A DNA stretch of 64,000 nucleotides, taken from positions 1,328,861 to 1,392,860 of the forward strand of contig JAUHXU010000001.1 of assembly GCA_030426805.1 (NCBI GenBank), given 5' to 3'. The notes below the pieces were generated by a model. It did no database searches. It had not been told where the DNA came from and saw only the letters and a list, made by a program, of their open reading frames with translations. Below are positions 1-8,070 of the stretch, in pieces. Every line of letters begins with the position of its first letter. The stretch's first letter is position 1. A program made the position numbers and the translations under genes. The DNA comes from a bacterium. GTDB lineage: Bacteria > Planctomycetota > JAFGQW01.

Positions 1-2
1 TC

Positions 3-1085
3 GCCGGTGTGCTCGGTTCGCTGTTGATCCTCGCGGTCGTGCGCACGACGCGCGTCAAGGAGGACGGCGCGATGGGGATCGTCCTCAGCACGTTCTTCGG
101 CGTGGGCATCGTGCTGCTCACGTGGATCCAGAACCGACCCGGCGGCAACCAGAGCGGCCTGAGGCACTTCCTGTTCGGACAGGCGGCAGCGCTGCTCGCC
201 GAAGACGTCGTGCGGATGGCGATCCTCGGCGTGCTCGTTCTCGCGGCCGTCGTCGTCTTCTACAAGGAGTTCCAGCTGATCACGTTCGACCGCGACTACG
301 CGGCGAGCATCGGCTTGCCGGTGCGCACGCTCGAGATCGGGCTGACGACGCTGCTCGTGCTCGTCGTCGTCGTCGGCTTGCAGACCGTCGGCGTCGTGCT
401 GATCATCGCGACGCTGATCACGCCGGCCGTCGCCGCGCGCCAGTGGACGAACCGGCTCGCGTGGATGCTCGTCCTCGCGGCGGTGATCGGCGGTGGCTCC
501 GGTGCGATCGGCGTGCTCGCGAGCGCGGCCAGCCAGGGCATTCCGACCGGTCCGACGATCGTTCTGTGTTCGACCGCGCTGCTCGGCGCATCACTGCTGT
601 TCGCGCCGAACCGAGGCATCGTCCAGGCCTGGTACGGCGACCGACGCCTGCGGCGCCGCATTCGACACGAGAACCTCCTCAAGGACATCTACTCGTTCGG
701 GGAACGGCGTGCCGACTTCGCGCGACCGGTCTCGTGGCCGGAGTTGATGGGACTTCGCGGCCAGGGGCGCCACGCGCTCGGTCGCCGCGCGCGCGACTTG
801 CGGCGCCGCGCGCTGGTCGAACTCGACGGCGATGCGCTGCGCCTCACCGCCGCGGGTCGCCGCGCGGCCGAACGCGTCGTCCGCAAACACCGCCTGTGGG
901 AGCTCTACCTGACGCGGCGGGTCGACGTCGCGAGCGACCACGTGCACCGCGACGCCGAGGCGATGGAGCACGTGCTCTCGGACGAGGCGACCGAGCGCAT
1001 CGACGCGCTGCTGGGACACCCGTCCACCGACCCGCACGGCCGCCCCATCCCGCGCCCGAACGCCGGCGACGAGGCCGCGCGATGA
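3..1085 (+). CDS. Metal ABC transporter permease fused to a DtxR/MntR-type regulator domain (5' end outside window)
   Basis: Inner-membrane permease of the ABC-3 (Mn/Zn/Fe) family, continued at its C terminus by a DtxR/MntR-like region. The reading frame is open to the window edge, so the true start lies upstream and probably 60-80 residues are missing. Hydrophobic segments fill about the first 200 visible residues. After the membrane part comes a winged-helix stretch and then a DtxR dimerisation/metal-site motif: counted from codon 9, HxxxE at about 294-298, His near 313, Glu near 317 and EH at 320-321. The position that is Cys102 in DtxR is Glu here, as in manganese-type MntR (family knowledge). 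The same permease-repressor fusion is known from chlamydial YtgCR, where the repressor part is cleaved off. The next permease overlaps by ATGA. The fusion is clear; the metal, and whether cleavage occurs, are inference. Confidence 0.88.
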   Translation, partial: AGVLGSLLILAVVRTTRVKEDGAMGIVLSTFFGVGIVLLTWIQNRPGGNQSGLRHFLFGQAAALLAEDVVRMAILGVLVLAAVVVFYKEFQLITFDRDYAASIGLPVRTLEIGLTTLLVLVVVVGLQTVGVVLIIATLITPAVAARQWTNRLAWMLVLAAVIGGGSGAIGVLASAASQGIPTGPTIVLCSTALLGASLLFAPNRGIVQAWYGDRRLRRRIRHENLLKDIYSFGERRADFARPVSWPELMGLRGQGRHALGRRARDLRRRALVELDGDALRLTAAGRRAAERVVRKHRLWELYLTRRVDVASDHVHRDAEAMEHVLSDEATERIDALLGHPSTDPHGRPIPRPNAGDEAAR

Positions 1086-2194
1086 ACCCGACGGTCGTCA
1101 TCCTGCTCGTCGGCTCGTGCGTCGCGGCGTCGTGCGCACTCGTCGGAGCGTTCCTCGTGCTGCGGCGGATGGCGCTGCTCGGCGACGCGATCAGCCACGC
1201 GGTCCTCCCCGGAATCGTGATCGCGTTCCTGTGGTTCGGGAGCCGCAGCACGTGGCCGATGGTGCTCGGCGCCGCGGCGACCGGCGTGCTGACGGTGTTC
1301 CTGATCGATCTCCTGACGCGCACGCGGCGGGTGCGCAGCGACGCGGCGATCGGCGTCGTGTTCCCCGGGCTGTTCGCGGTCGGCGTGATCCTGGCGCATC
1401 GGTTCGCGGCGAACATCGACCTCGATCCGGAGTGCGTCCTCTACGGCGAGATCGCGCTCGCGCCGTTCACCGACCTCGTGATCTTCGGCGTCGACCTCGG
1501 CCCGCGCGCGTTGTGGGTCTCGGCGGTCATTCTCGCGATCGATCTCGTCGTCGTGCTCGCGCTCTACAAGGAGTTCGAGCTGACGAGTTTCGATCCGGCA
1601 CTCGCGACCGCGCTCGGGTTCTCGCCGGTGCTCGTGCACTACGTGCTGATGAGCCTCGTGAGCGTCACGGTCGTCGGCTCGTTCGAGGCGGTCGGCGCGA
1701 TCCTCGTCGTCGCGATGCTGATCGTCCCGCCCGCCACCGCCTACCTGCTGGTCGATCGCCTCGCGCCGATGCTGGCGCTGTCGGTCGCGATCGGCGTCGC
1801 CGACGCCTGCCTCGGCTACGGAATCGCCTACCACTACAATGCGTCGATCGCAGGCGGCATGGCCACGGCGACCGGCATCGTCTTCGTCATCGCGTGGATC
1901 GCGTCGCCGCGACACGGCCTGCTCCGCCAGTTCCTCGGGCACCGTCGCCTCCGTCGGAGCTTCGACGCGCAGATCGTGCTGCTGCACCTGAAGGACCGCA
2001 CGCTGCCGATGAGCCGCGACAATCTCGCCCGCCGTTTCGGCTGGAGCCACACCCGCATCGACCACGCGATCGCGACGCTCCGCACAGACGGCGCGGTCGA
2101 CGGCGACGATGCGGCGCTACGGATCACGTCGGTCGGTGAGCGCGCCCTCGAAGCGGCGGGGACCGCGCCGCTTGCGCACGAGGCGTTGCCGTAA
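1082..2194 (+). CDS. Second metal ABC transporter permease with C-terminal winged-helix extension
   Basis: ABC-3 family permease of 370 residues, equivalent to YtgD/MntC/SitD partners. The ATG overlaps the previous stop (ATGA), which fixes the start; the reading frame is open well upstream but only in the shadow of gene 1. The N terminus has the family's typical RRMALLGDAISHAVLPG stretch, followed by about eight hydrophobic segments to residue 285. The last 75 residues are hydrophilic, and a segment around DNLARRFGWSHTRIDHAI looks like a helix-turn-helix. Together with gene 1 it would form a heterodimeric channel for Mn2+ or Fe2+. The ATPase and binding-protein genes are presumably upstream of the window. 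The tail could be a regulator or just a cytosolic cap; the sequence does not decide. Confidence 0.87.
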   Translation: MNPTVVILLVGSCVAASCALVGAFLVLRRMALLGDAISHAVLPGIVIAFLWFGSRSTWPMVLGAAATGVLTVFLIDLLTRTRRVRSDAAIGVVFPGLFAVGVILAHRFAANIDLDPECVLYGEIALAPFTDLVIFGVDLGPRALWVSAVILAIDLVVVLALYKEFELTSFDPALATALGFSPVLVHYVLMSLVSVTVVGSFEAVGAILVVAMLIVPPATAYLLVDRLAPMLALSVAIGVADACLGYGIAYHYNASIAGGMATATGIVFVIAWIASPRHGLLRQFLGHRRLRRSFDAQIVLLHLKDRTLPMSRDNLARRFGWSHTRIDHAIATLRTDGAVDGDDAALRITSVGERALEAAGTAPLAHEALP

Positions 2195-2246
2195 CCGCGG
2201 GACGAGGCGCCGGCGCGCGACGGATGGAAGGGGCCGGGGCGGGCAG

Positions 2247-2413
2247 TTCGGGCATGGGGAGGGCCCTTGCTTCCTTGAAGAGGCGTCCCGTCGCGAGCAG
2301 GGGCGCGGCATCGGATGCAACGGCGCCGGGCCGCGGGGCGAGAGTCGGCGGAGCGGACGTGGGCGAATGTGCTCGCGCCTATGTCGGTCGCAAGGGCCCT
2401 CCCCACGCCCGAA
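2247..2413 (+). repeat. 167-bp hairpin element, copy 1
   Basis: The 24-nt ends 2247-2270 and 2390-2413 are reverse complements at 23 of 24 positions and enclose a 119-bp core. The core matches the inverted copy at 2607-2773 at roughly 87 per cent with no gaps. A further inner pair, GCGAGCA with TGCTCGC, is conserved in both copies and extends the stem. The ends begin TTCGGG and finish CTTGC in both copies, but the middle of the arm differs (GTGGGGAGGGCC-type here). The possible readings are a MITE-like element or a structured RNA; there is no transposase and no obvious target-site duplication. Confidence 0.85.
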
Positions 2414-2606
2414 CAGGCGGCTCGTCCCCCACGATTCGCCCGCGTTGTCGAACTCGTCCGAGGGTACGGCAACGCACCGCGCGAAAGCGGCACGTCTGGC
2501 CCGCCGCATTGGGGACGCGTTCGACGTTCCGCCTGACTGGAGCGTCGTGTATCGCGTCGTCCGGGTCTCTTCACTCTTCAGTGCGGCGGGAGGCGCGATC
2601 GGCTAG

Positions 2607-2773
2607 TTCGGGGATGTGTGGGGGCCTTGCGCCCGACATAGGCGCGAGCACATTCGCCCACTCCGAGTCGGCTGACTCTCGCCCCGCGGCCCGGCGCCGC
2701 TGCATCGTGTGCCGCTCCCATGCTCGCGACGGGACGCCTCTTCGAGGAAGCAAGGCCCCCACACATCCCCGAA
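2607..2773 (-). repeat. 167-bp hairpin element, copy 2 (inverted)
   Basis: Same length as copy 1 but in opposite orientation. Arms 2607-2630 and 2750-2773 are perfect 24-bp complements. The middle of the arm reads GATGTGTGGGGG, unlike copy 1, yet pairing is perfect, so pairing rather than sequence is kept. The core also holds a small GAGTC-AGCC-GACTC hairpin that is degraded in copy 1. The nearest genes are the metal permease (upstream, same strand as copy 1) and the pseudo-receiver gene (minus strand). Confidence 0.85.
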
Positions 2774-2969
2774 CCGACAACCCGCCCCCAACCGCCACAC
2801 ACGAAGGATGAATCCGGACGACGCGATCGGCGCTCGGCGCACCGGTTCGAGCTTGGCCAACGAAGCCAACCCCACCTCGATCGGGACAGCGCCGAGTCCA
2901 AGCCGTGAATCGCGCCGCCGGACTCTCCTGTCGATACAGGGCGACACGCGCGTACGGGGGCGACGAATC

Positions 2970-3296
2970 CTACAGTGCGACGTCTGCTTCGGTTTCGACG
3001 TAGCTGGCGTCGGGGAAGCGGCGGCGGGTCGCGGCCACTTTGGTGGGCTCGCCAGCGACGAAGACGATCGGCGTCGACGCGGTCATGGCGCGCTCGCGGA
3101 TCGCGGCGGCGATTTCGCGGCCGTGGGACGGGAGGCGCCGCAGCGAGATCACGACCGCAGCCGGTGGATCGTCGTCCAGCGCGGCGAGGCCGGTGGCGGC
3201 GTGCTCGACGCGCACGTCGTGGCCGGCGGCCGCGAGCGGTGCGGCGAATCGAGCGGCTTCGTCGGCATGCCAGTGAATGTAGAGCAGTCGCGCCAT
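2970..3296 (-). CDS. Stand-alone degenerate receiver-like protein
   Basis: A 108-residue cytosolic protein with the alternating beta/alpha pattern of a response-regulator receiver domain and nothing else. The third strand, where a phosphorylatable Asp is expected (VLLDLRLP-type), reads AVVISLRRLPSHG, so the acceptor is Ser. The usual Lys-Pro of strand 5 is also missing. It is therefore probably a pseudo-receiver that does not accept phosphate, or a small alpha/beta protein of similar fold. It is transcribed away from the YfcC-like gene, with 62 bp between the two starts. The assignment is from pattern only. Confidence 0.55.
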   Translation of the reverse strand: MARLLYIHWHADEAARFAAPLAAAGHDVRVEHAATGLAALDDDPPAAVVISLRRLPSHGREIAAAIRERAMTASTPIVFVAGEPTKVAATRRRFPDASYVETEADVAL

Positions 3297-3358
3297 GCGG
3301 GGATTCTCATTTGCCGGTCCGTTCTACATAATGCGTCCTCCACGAGGAGGCCAACTGC

Positions 3359-4840
3359 ATGCGGATCCGCGTCCCCCACACGCTCGTGCTCTTGTTCGGC
3401 ATGATCGTCGCCGCCCAGTGCGCGACGTACCTGCTGCCGAAGGGCGAGTACCGAGAGGAGCGGGTCTACCGCAAGGGCACCGAGGCGCAGCAGAAGCTGA
3501 TCGACGGGTTCGAATCGACGGTCGCCGACGACGCTGACGGCGCGCCGCTCGTAGACGCGGCGCGCGACGCGATCACGAAGCGCAAGAAGACGATCCCGGG
3601 CACCTACCAGCAGATCGAAGATGCCGAACCTCTGCCGTGGTACGCGTGCTTCTCGTCGATCCCGGAAGGCTTCGGGAAGAGCCACGAGATCATCTTCTTC
3701 GTATTCCTGATCGGTGGCGCTTTCGGCGTGTTTCGGATGACGGGTGCCGCCGACGCATTGATCGGTCTGCTGCTCGCGAAACTCGGCACTCGGCCCGCGC
3801 TGTTGATCGGCGCCGGACTGACGCTGTTCGCGGCCGGCTCGAGTTCGATCGGCATGGCGGAGGAATACCTCCCGTTCGTGCCGATGCTCATCGCGCTCTG
3901 CATCGGCCTCGGCTTTGACGCAGTCACCGCCGTGGGAATCCTGTGCTGCGGCTACGCGACCGGGTACGGGATGGCGGCGTTCAACCCGTTCACTGTCGTG
4001 CCGGCGCAGAACATCGCGGGCATCGGCGAGATGTCGGGCTGGTGGTTCCGCGTCACCGGTACGCTCCCGTTCCTCGCGATCGCATTCCATCACGTCTATC
4101 GCTACGCGCGTCGCGTGAAGAACGACCCGTCGACGAGCCTCGTCGCGGACGTCGACTACAGCGATGTGCGAGGAGACGACGAGGCGCGCCCGTCGTTCAC
4201 CGTGGCGCATGGCGTGATCATCGCTTTGATCATTGCGACGATCGCATTCATCGTCTACGGCTCGCGGTTCCTCGGCTTCTACCTCGTCGAGATGGGTGCG
4301 ATCTTCGTCGGCCTGACGGTGCTGATCGCGTGCGTTGCACGGCTCTCGCCGAATGCGACGGCCCGCGGATTCTGCGACGGCGCGACTGAGCTGACGACGA
4401 CCGCGCTGCTGATCGGGTTCGCGCGAACGATCGAGGTGATCCTCGTCGACGGGAAGGTCATTGGGACGATCATCCACGCGATGGCCGGCCTGCTCGGTGA
4501 TCTGCCGACGAGTGTGTCGGCGGTCGGAATGCTCGTGCTGCAGAGCCTGTGCAACTTCTTCATCCCGTCCGGCAGCGGCCAGGCCTTCGTGACGATGCCG
4601 ATCATGGCGCCGCTCGGTCAGCAACTCGGCGTGTCCGAGCAAACCGCCGTGCTCGCGTATCAGATGGGCGACGGGTTCACGAACATCCTCGTGCCGACGA
4701 ATGCGGTGCTGATCGGCATTCTGACGATGGCGCGGATCCCGTACGACCGCTGGTTGCGCTTCGTGCTGCCGTTCATGCTGAAGGTGTGGGTGCTCGCCGC
4801 GATCGTGCTGCTCGTCGCGACGTGGATCGGCTACGCCTGA
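3359..4840 (+). CDS. YfcC-like / C4-dicarboxylate-type permease
   Basis: Inner-membrane transporter of 493 residues in the YfcC/DcuC/AbgT-like superfamily. These carriers move dicarboxylates, amino acids or peptide-like anions; the substrate cannot be told from sequence. After the first membrane helix there is a hydrophilic extracytoplasmic loop of about 75 residues (20-95), then about eleven hydrophobic segments. Two hairpin-like conserved regions, around FFIPSGSGQAFVTMP and DGFTNILVPTNAVL, carry the Ser/Asn-rich substrate-site pattern of this family. The start is set by a strong AGGAGG ending 8 nt before the ATG. There is no operon partner. Confidence 0.82.
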   Translation: MRIRVPHTLVLLFGMIVAAQCATYLLPKGEYREERVYRKGTEAQQKLIDGFESTVADDADGAPLVDAARDAITKRKKTIPGTYQQIEDAEPLPWYACFSSIPEGFGKSHEIIFFVFLIGGAFGVFRMTGAADALIGLLLAKLGTRPALLIGAGLTLFAAGSSSIGMAEEYLPFVPMLIALCIGLGFDAVTAVGILCCGYATGYGMAAFNPFTVVPAQNIAGIGEMSGWWFRVTGTLPFLAIAFHHVYRYARRVKNDPSTSLVADVDYSDVRGDDEARPSFTVAHGVIIALIIATIAFIVYGSRFLGFYLVEMGAIFVGLTVLIACVARLSPNATARGFCDGATELTTTALLIGFARTIEVILVDGKVIGTIIHAMAGLLGDLPTSVSAVGMLVLQSLCNFFIPSGSGQAFVTMPIMAPLGQQLGVSEQTAVLAYQMGDGFTNILVPTNAVLIGILTMARIPYDRWLRFVLPFMLKVWVLAAIVLLVATWIGYA

Positions 4841-4941
4841 GCGCGACCGTGCGCGATGCGCTACAATGGGTGGTGAATGCTGCGGATCCGCGCGGCACGA
4901 GCGTTTGTCGAGTCGTCCCGACGAATCGGAGGAGCCACCCG

Positions 4942-5814
4942 ATGCGACCGATCCCCTACGCGCTGGCGTTGATCGCCACGCTCGCACTCGCGACCACGAC
5001 GCCCGCTCAGAAGACCAAGGCGGGCAAGAACGAGTGGGCCAAGGGCGTCCCGTTCCACACCAATTTCAAAGACGCGATCAAGGACGTCCGACGCACCGGC
5101 CGGATCCTCGTGATCTACAACGGCTGGGAGAACAGCGGTATATGAGCGCCGTGTGATCACGTGAAGGACGCGGTTCGCGCCCTCGCCGCCGGCAAGACCG
5201 AAGACAAGAAGCTCAAGAAGTTCGCGAAGGACGTCTCGAAGAAGTTCGTCTTCCTGAACGTCTACTGCCGTTCCGTGAAGGAGGAGCACGACCCACGCGG
5301 CCCGGACGGACCCTACCAGTTCGTCGACAAGAGCGTGCCGGTCGTCGTGATCAAGCGCTGGGACGGCAAGACGTTCAAGCAGCAGCTCGGTTGGAACCAG
5401 TCGTGGGGCGTCGACGGGCTCGCGAAGATGCTCCAGAAGGCCGCGAAGGACAACGGACCGATCGCGCCGCCGAAGGCGCTTCGCCCACTCCTGAAGGCGA
5501 TGGCCGCTGCGGACAAGCACCTCGGCGCCGAGCGCACCGCGCCGGCGATTCGCGAGTTGAACCGCATCGTCAAGCTGGGCACGAACAAGAAGAAGTTCCC
5601 CGACGGTCCACCCGAGATCGTCGGCGACGCGCAGAAGCGCCTCGACGGGCTCGCCGACGCCGCACGCAAGGCACTCGAGTCCGCCCGCGCGAACGAGACC
5701 GATCCCGCGTCGCTGGAGAAGACCTACCGCAAGCTGCTCGCGACCTACCGCGGCCTCGGACCGGTCGAGCAGACGATTCGCGACGCACTTCGCGACCTGA
5801 AGAAACGCAAATGA
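4942..5814 (+). CDS. Secreted thioredoxin-like protein with in-frame UGA at the CxxC site (probable selenoprotein)
   Basis: One frame runs 291 codons and is broken only by TGA at 5143-5145 (codon 68). Read as selenocysteine it gives NSGI-U-APC-DHV, a UxxC motif (U68, C71) at the end of a beta strand (RILVIYNGW), where thioredoxin folds place CxxC. A likely cis-proline follows in SVPVVV near residue 133. Residues 1-22 are a signal peptide. GGAGGAG lies 7 nt before the ATG and a TACAAT box sits at 4862-4867. The second half has no SD of its own before the first possible restart (GTG 5161), and the MsrB start overlaps the final stop. The C-terminal 120 residues are helical, charged and unassigned. 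The alternatives are a nonsense mutation or a base-call error. SelA, SelB and tRNA-Sec genes are not in the window. Confidence 0.75.
5166..5182 (+). promoter_or_regulatory. Candidate bacterial SECIS hairpin
   Basis: GGACGCG (5166-5172) pairs with CGCGCCC (5176-5182) through six G-C or C-G pairs and one A-C mismatch, closing a GTT loop. The loop begins with G and lies 27 nt after the UGA, within the spacing I recall for bacterial SECIS elements. G+C-rich DNA forms such hairpins easily, so it supports the selenocysteine reading only modestly. Confidence 0.45.
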
Positions 5815-6395
5815 CGATGCGAGCACTGGCAACGATCGGCTTCGCCCTCCTCGCCGCGCTCGCACTCGCGGCATGCTCCTCGGAGCGATCCGACGACCCG
5901 GCGACGGGCACCGCCGGATCGGGCGCCACCGCCGGCACGGCGAGCACTACCGCATCCACCAGCGACCCGATGGAGGACCGAGTGAAGTCACGCGACGAAC
6001 TGCCGACGACCGAGGAGGGCTGGCGCAAGGCCCTCTCGCCGGAGGCCTACCGGATCACCCGCGAAAAGGGCACCGAGCGCGCGTTCACGGGCGCCTACCA
6101 CGACGAGAAATCGCCCGGCGAGTATCGCTGCGTCTGCTGCAACCAACTGCTCTTCGACTCGAAGGCGAAGTTCGACTCCGGCAGCGGCTGGCCGAGCTTC
6201 TGGGCGCCGGCCGACGCGGCGCACGTGAAGACCGAGCAAGACTCGAGCATCGGGATGGTCCGCACCGAGGTGCTCTGCTCGAACTGTGACGCCCACCTCG
6301 GCCACGTGTTCGACGACGGCCCGCCGCCGACCCGGCAACGCTACTGCATCAACTCGGCCGCGCTGAAGCTCCGCCCGCGCGACGGGGGCGAGTAG
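5811..6395 (+). CDS. msrB: Peptide-methionine (R)-S-oxide reductase, lipoprotein form
   Basis: Reduces methionine-R-sulfoxide in proteins. The 194-residue product starts with a lipoprotein signal (lipobox ALAAC, lipidated C22) and a 30-residue Ser/Thr/Ala linker, then a complete MsrB domain. The zinc ligands are C107, C110, C156 and C159, and the catalytic Cys is C179 in RYCINS, so this enzyme itself uses Cys. The ATG overlaps the stop of the thioredoxin-like gene (ATGA); a second Met is at 5817. Context suggests an extracytoplasmic methionine repair pair in which the upstream thioredoxin-like protein recycles MsrB. The enzyme call is firm; the partnership is inference. Confidence 0.95.
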   Translation: MTMRALATIGFALLAALALAACSSERSDDPATGTAGSGATAGTASTTASTSDPMEDRVKSRDELPTTEEGWRKALSPEAYRITREKGTERAFTGAYHDEKSPGEYRCVCCNQLLFDSKAKFDSGSGWPSFWAPADAAHVKTEQDSSIGMVRTEVLCSNCDAHLGHVFDDGPPPTRQRYCINSAALKLRPRDGGE

Positions 6396-6403
6396 CGACG
6401 CCG

Positions 6404-6613
6404 ATGAGCGACGGGATTCGGGCTGAGCGGCGCGCCGCCTGGATCCTCGTCGCGCTGACGATCGGCTTCATGGTGCCCGCGGTCATCGACCGACCCGGGC
6501 TTCCGTTCGTGTTCGGGCTCCCGTTCCAGTTCGCCTGGTGCATCGGCATGGTGCTGGTGACGACGGTCGCACTCGCGATCGCCTACCGCTGCGTCACGCG
6601 AGCCGAACGATGA
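6404..6613 (+). CDS. DUF3311-type small membrane protein
   Basis: A 69-residue protein with two membrane helices joined by a short loop (RPGLPFVFGLP), the form of DUF3311 proteins. These are usually encoded directly before a sodium:solute symporter, as here, and the symporter start overlaps by ATGA. It is probably an accessory subunit or stabiliser of that symporter; no activity is known to me. It lies 8 bp after msrB and could share its transcript. Confidence 0.75.
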   Translation: MSDGIRAERRAAWILVALTIGFMVPAVIDRPGLPFVFGLPFQFAWCIGMVLVTTVALAIAYRCVTRAER

Positions 6614-8070
6614 CGGTCGTCCTCGCGATCGTATTCGGCTGGCTGTGCGTGACGACCGCGGTCGGCATCGCCGCCGGGGTCCGCTCGCGACGCGAGGGGC
6701 GCCACAGCGGCGACGATTTCATGCTCGACGGGCGGCGCTTCGGCGCCGTCTTGCTCTACGTGCTGATGGCCGCCGAGATCTACAGCGCCTACGCGTTTCT
6801 CGGCCTCGCCGGCCACGCCTACCGCCACGGCGCGTCGATCCTCTACGCGGCCGGATACGGGTCGATCGCCTACGCGGTCCTCTTCTTCTTCGGGCCGCGC
6901 GTGAACCGGCTCGGCCGCCGCATGGGCTACATGACCCAGCCCGACTACGCGGCCGATCGTTACGGCTCGCGCGCGCTCGGCGCCGTCATCGCGCTCATCG
7001 GCGTCGCCGCACTCGCGATCTACCTGCAGGTACAGATCGTCGGCGCGGGCCTGATCATCGAGCTCGCGTCCGGCGGCGCGTTCCCGGCGGGCTGGGCGCG
7101 GATCGTCGCGTTCGGTTGCGTGATGGTGTTCGTCACGACGAGCGGCATGCGCGGCGTCGGCTGGACGAACCTGCTGCAAGCGTGCGTGATGCTCGTCGGC
7201 ATGTTCGCGGTCGGCATCGTGTTCGCGGTGCAGTTCTTCGGCGGCGTCGGAGCGATGTTCGCGGAGCTGGCCCAACGGAGCCCCGCCCACCTCACGCTGG
7301 CCGGCGTGGACGGCAACCACGGCGCGACGTGGTACGCGACCCGTGTCATCGGCTCGGCGATCGGGTTCTGGCTCTGGCCGCACATCTTCCAGGCGATCTA
7401 CACCGCGCGGGAACCGAACATCCTGCGCCGCAACGCGTGCGTGCTGCCGCTCTACCAGCTCGCGCTGTTCCCGGTGATGATCGTCGGGTTCTCGGTGTTC
7501 GTCCTCCACGATCGCGAGGGCAGCCTCCTCCCGGCCGGCACACAGGACCGGGCGATGCTCGAAGCGCTCGTCGATCACTTCCCGCCGTGGTTCGCCGGCG
7601 CCGTCGCGGCGGGCGGGCTCGCCGCTGCGGTCTCCACCGCGTCGGCGCTGATCCTGTCGATGGCGACCCTCGTCGCGCGCAACATCGTCGGCCAACTCGC
7701 GCCCACGGTGCCGGACCGATCGATCGCCCGCGTCGCGGTCGTCCCGCTCACCGCCGCCGCGGTCGCGCTGACATTCGTCCTCGAGGACGACATCGTGCGC
7801 CTGCTGCTGCTCGCGTTCTCGGTCGTGATGCAGCTCGCACCGGCGATCCTGCTCGGCACGTTCTGGCTCCGCGTCCATCGTGCGGCGGTCTGGACCGGCC
7901 TCGCGGTCGCATTCGCGATCCTGCTCGCGAGCGCGACCGGGCTCCTCACCGTGCCGGGCAGCTTCTACCCGGGCCTGTTCGCCCTGATCCCGAACACGGC
8001 GATCGTGATCCTCTGGAGCGCCGTGCGCCGGCCGGACGCACGGACGATCGAGCGCTTCAGTTCGCGATGA
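6610..8070 (+). CDS. Sodium:solute symporter (SSS) family permease
   Basis: Inner-membrane Na+-coupled transporter of 486 residues with about 13 hydrophobic segments. The N terminus shows the family's DDFMLDGRRFG and AYAFLGLAG region, and later segments include the SSS-type SAIGFWLWPHIFQAIY. The ATG overlaps the DUF3311 stop. The pairing of DUF3311 with an SSS member resembles YhjC/YhjB-like pairs; the substrate (pantothenate, carboxylate or amino acid) cannot be assigned. Its 3' end overlaps the convergent minus-strand gene by 14 bp. Confidence 0.85.
   Translation: MTVVLAIVFGWLCVTTAVGIAAGVRSRREGRHSGDDFMLDGRRFGAVLLYVLMAAEIYSAYAFLGLAGHAYRHGASILYAAGYGSIAYAVLFFFGPRVNRLGRRMGYMTQPDYAADRYGSRALGAVIALIGVAALAIYLQVQIVGAGLIIELASGGAFPAGWARIVAFGCVMVFVTTSGMRGVGWTNLLQACVMLVGMFAVGIVFAVQFFGGVGAMFAELAQRSPAHLTLAGVDGNHGATWYATRVIGSAIGFWLWPHIFQAIYTAREPNILRRNACVLPLYQLALFPVMIVGFSVFVLHDREGSLLPAGTQDRAMLEALVDHFPPWFAGAVAAGGLAAAVSTASALILSMATLVARNIVGQLAPTVPDRSIARVAVVPLTAAAVALTFVLEDDIVRLLLLAFSVVMQLAPAILLGTFWLRVHRAAVWTGLAVAFAILLASATGLLTVPGSFYPGLFALIPNTAIVILWSAVRRPDARTIERFSSR

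Larger units (their letters stand above)
2195..2969. other. 775-bp non-coding interval with two inverted 167-bp elements
   Basis: No convincing gene is seen here. The interval carries the two 167-bp hairpin elements annotated separately, about 190 bp of sequence between them (2414-2606) and about 196 bp after them (2774-2969). Open frames cross the elements on both strands, but they change frame between copies and show no recognisable protein. Because the copies are inverted, the whole 2247-2773 interval is itself a large imperfect inverted repeat. Confidence 0.6.

Noticed and set aside
2414..2606. Small coding frame between the two 167-bp elements (ending GAFDVPPDWSVVYRVVRV-like)
   Set aside because: Weak resemblance only; the frame begins inside the repeat and has no start signal.
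4942..5145. Two separate small genes, 4942-5145 and 5161-5814
   Set aside because: The second has no ribosome site, both are in one frame, and the break is a single TGA at a CxxC position; one recoded gene explains it better. A simple pseudogene remains possible.
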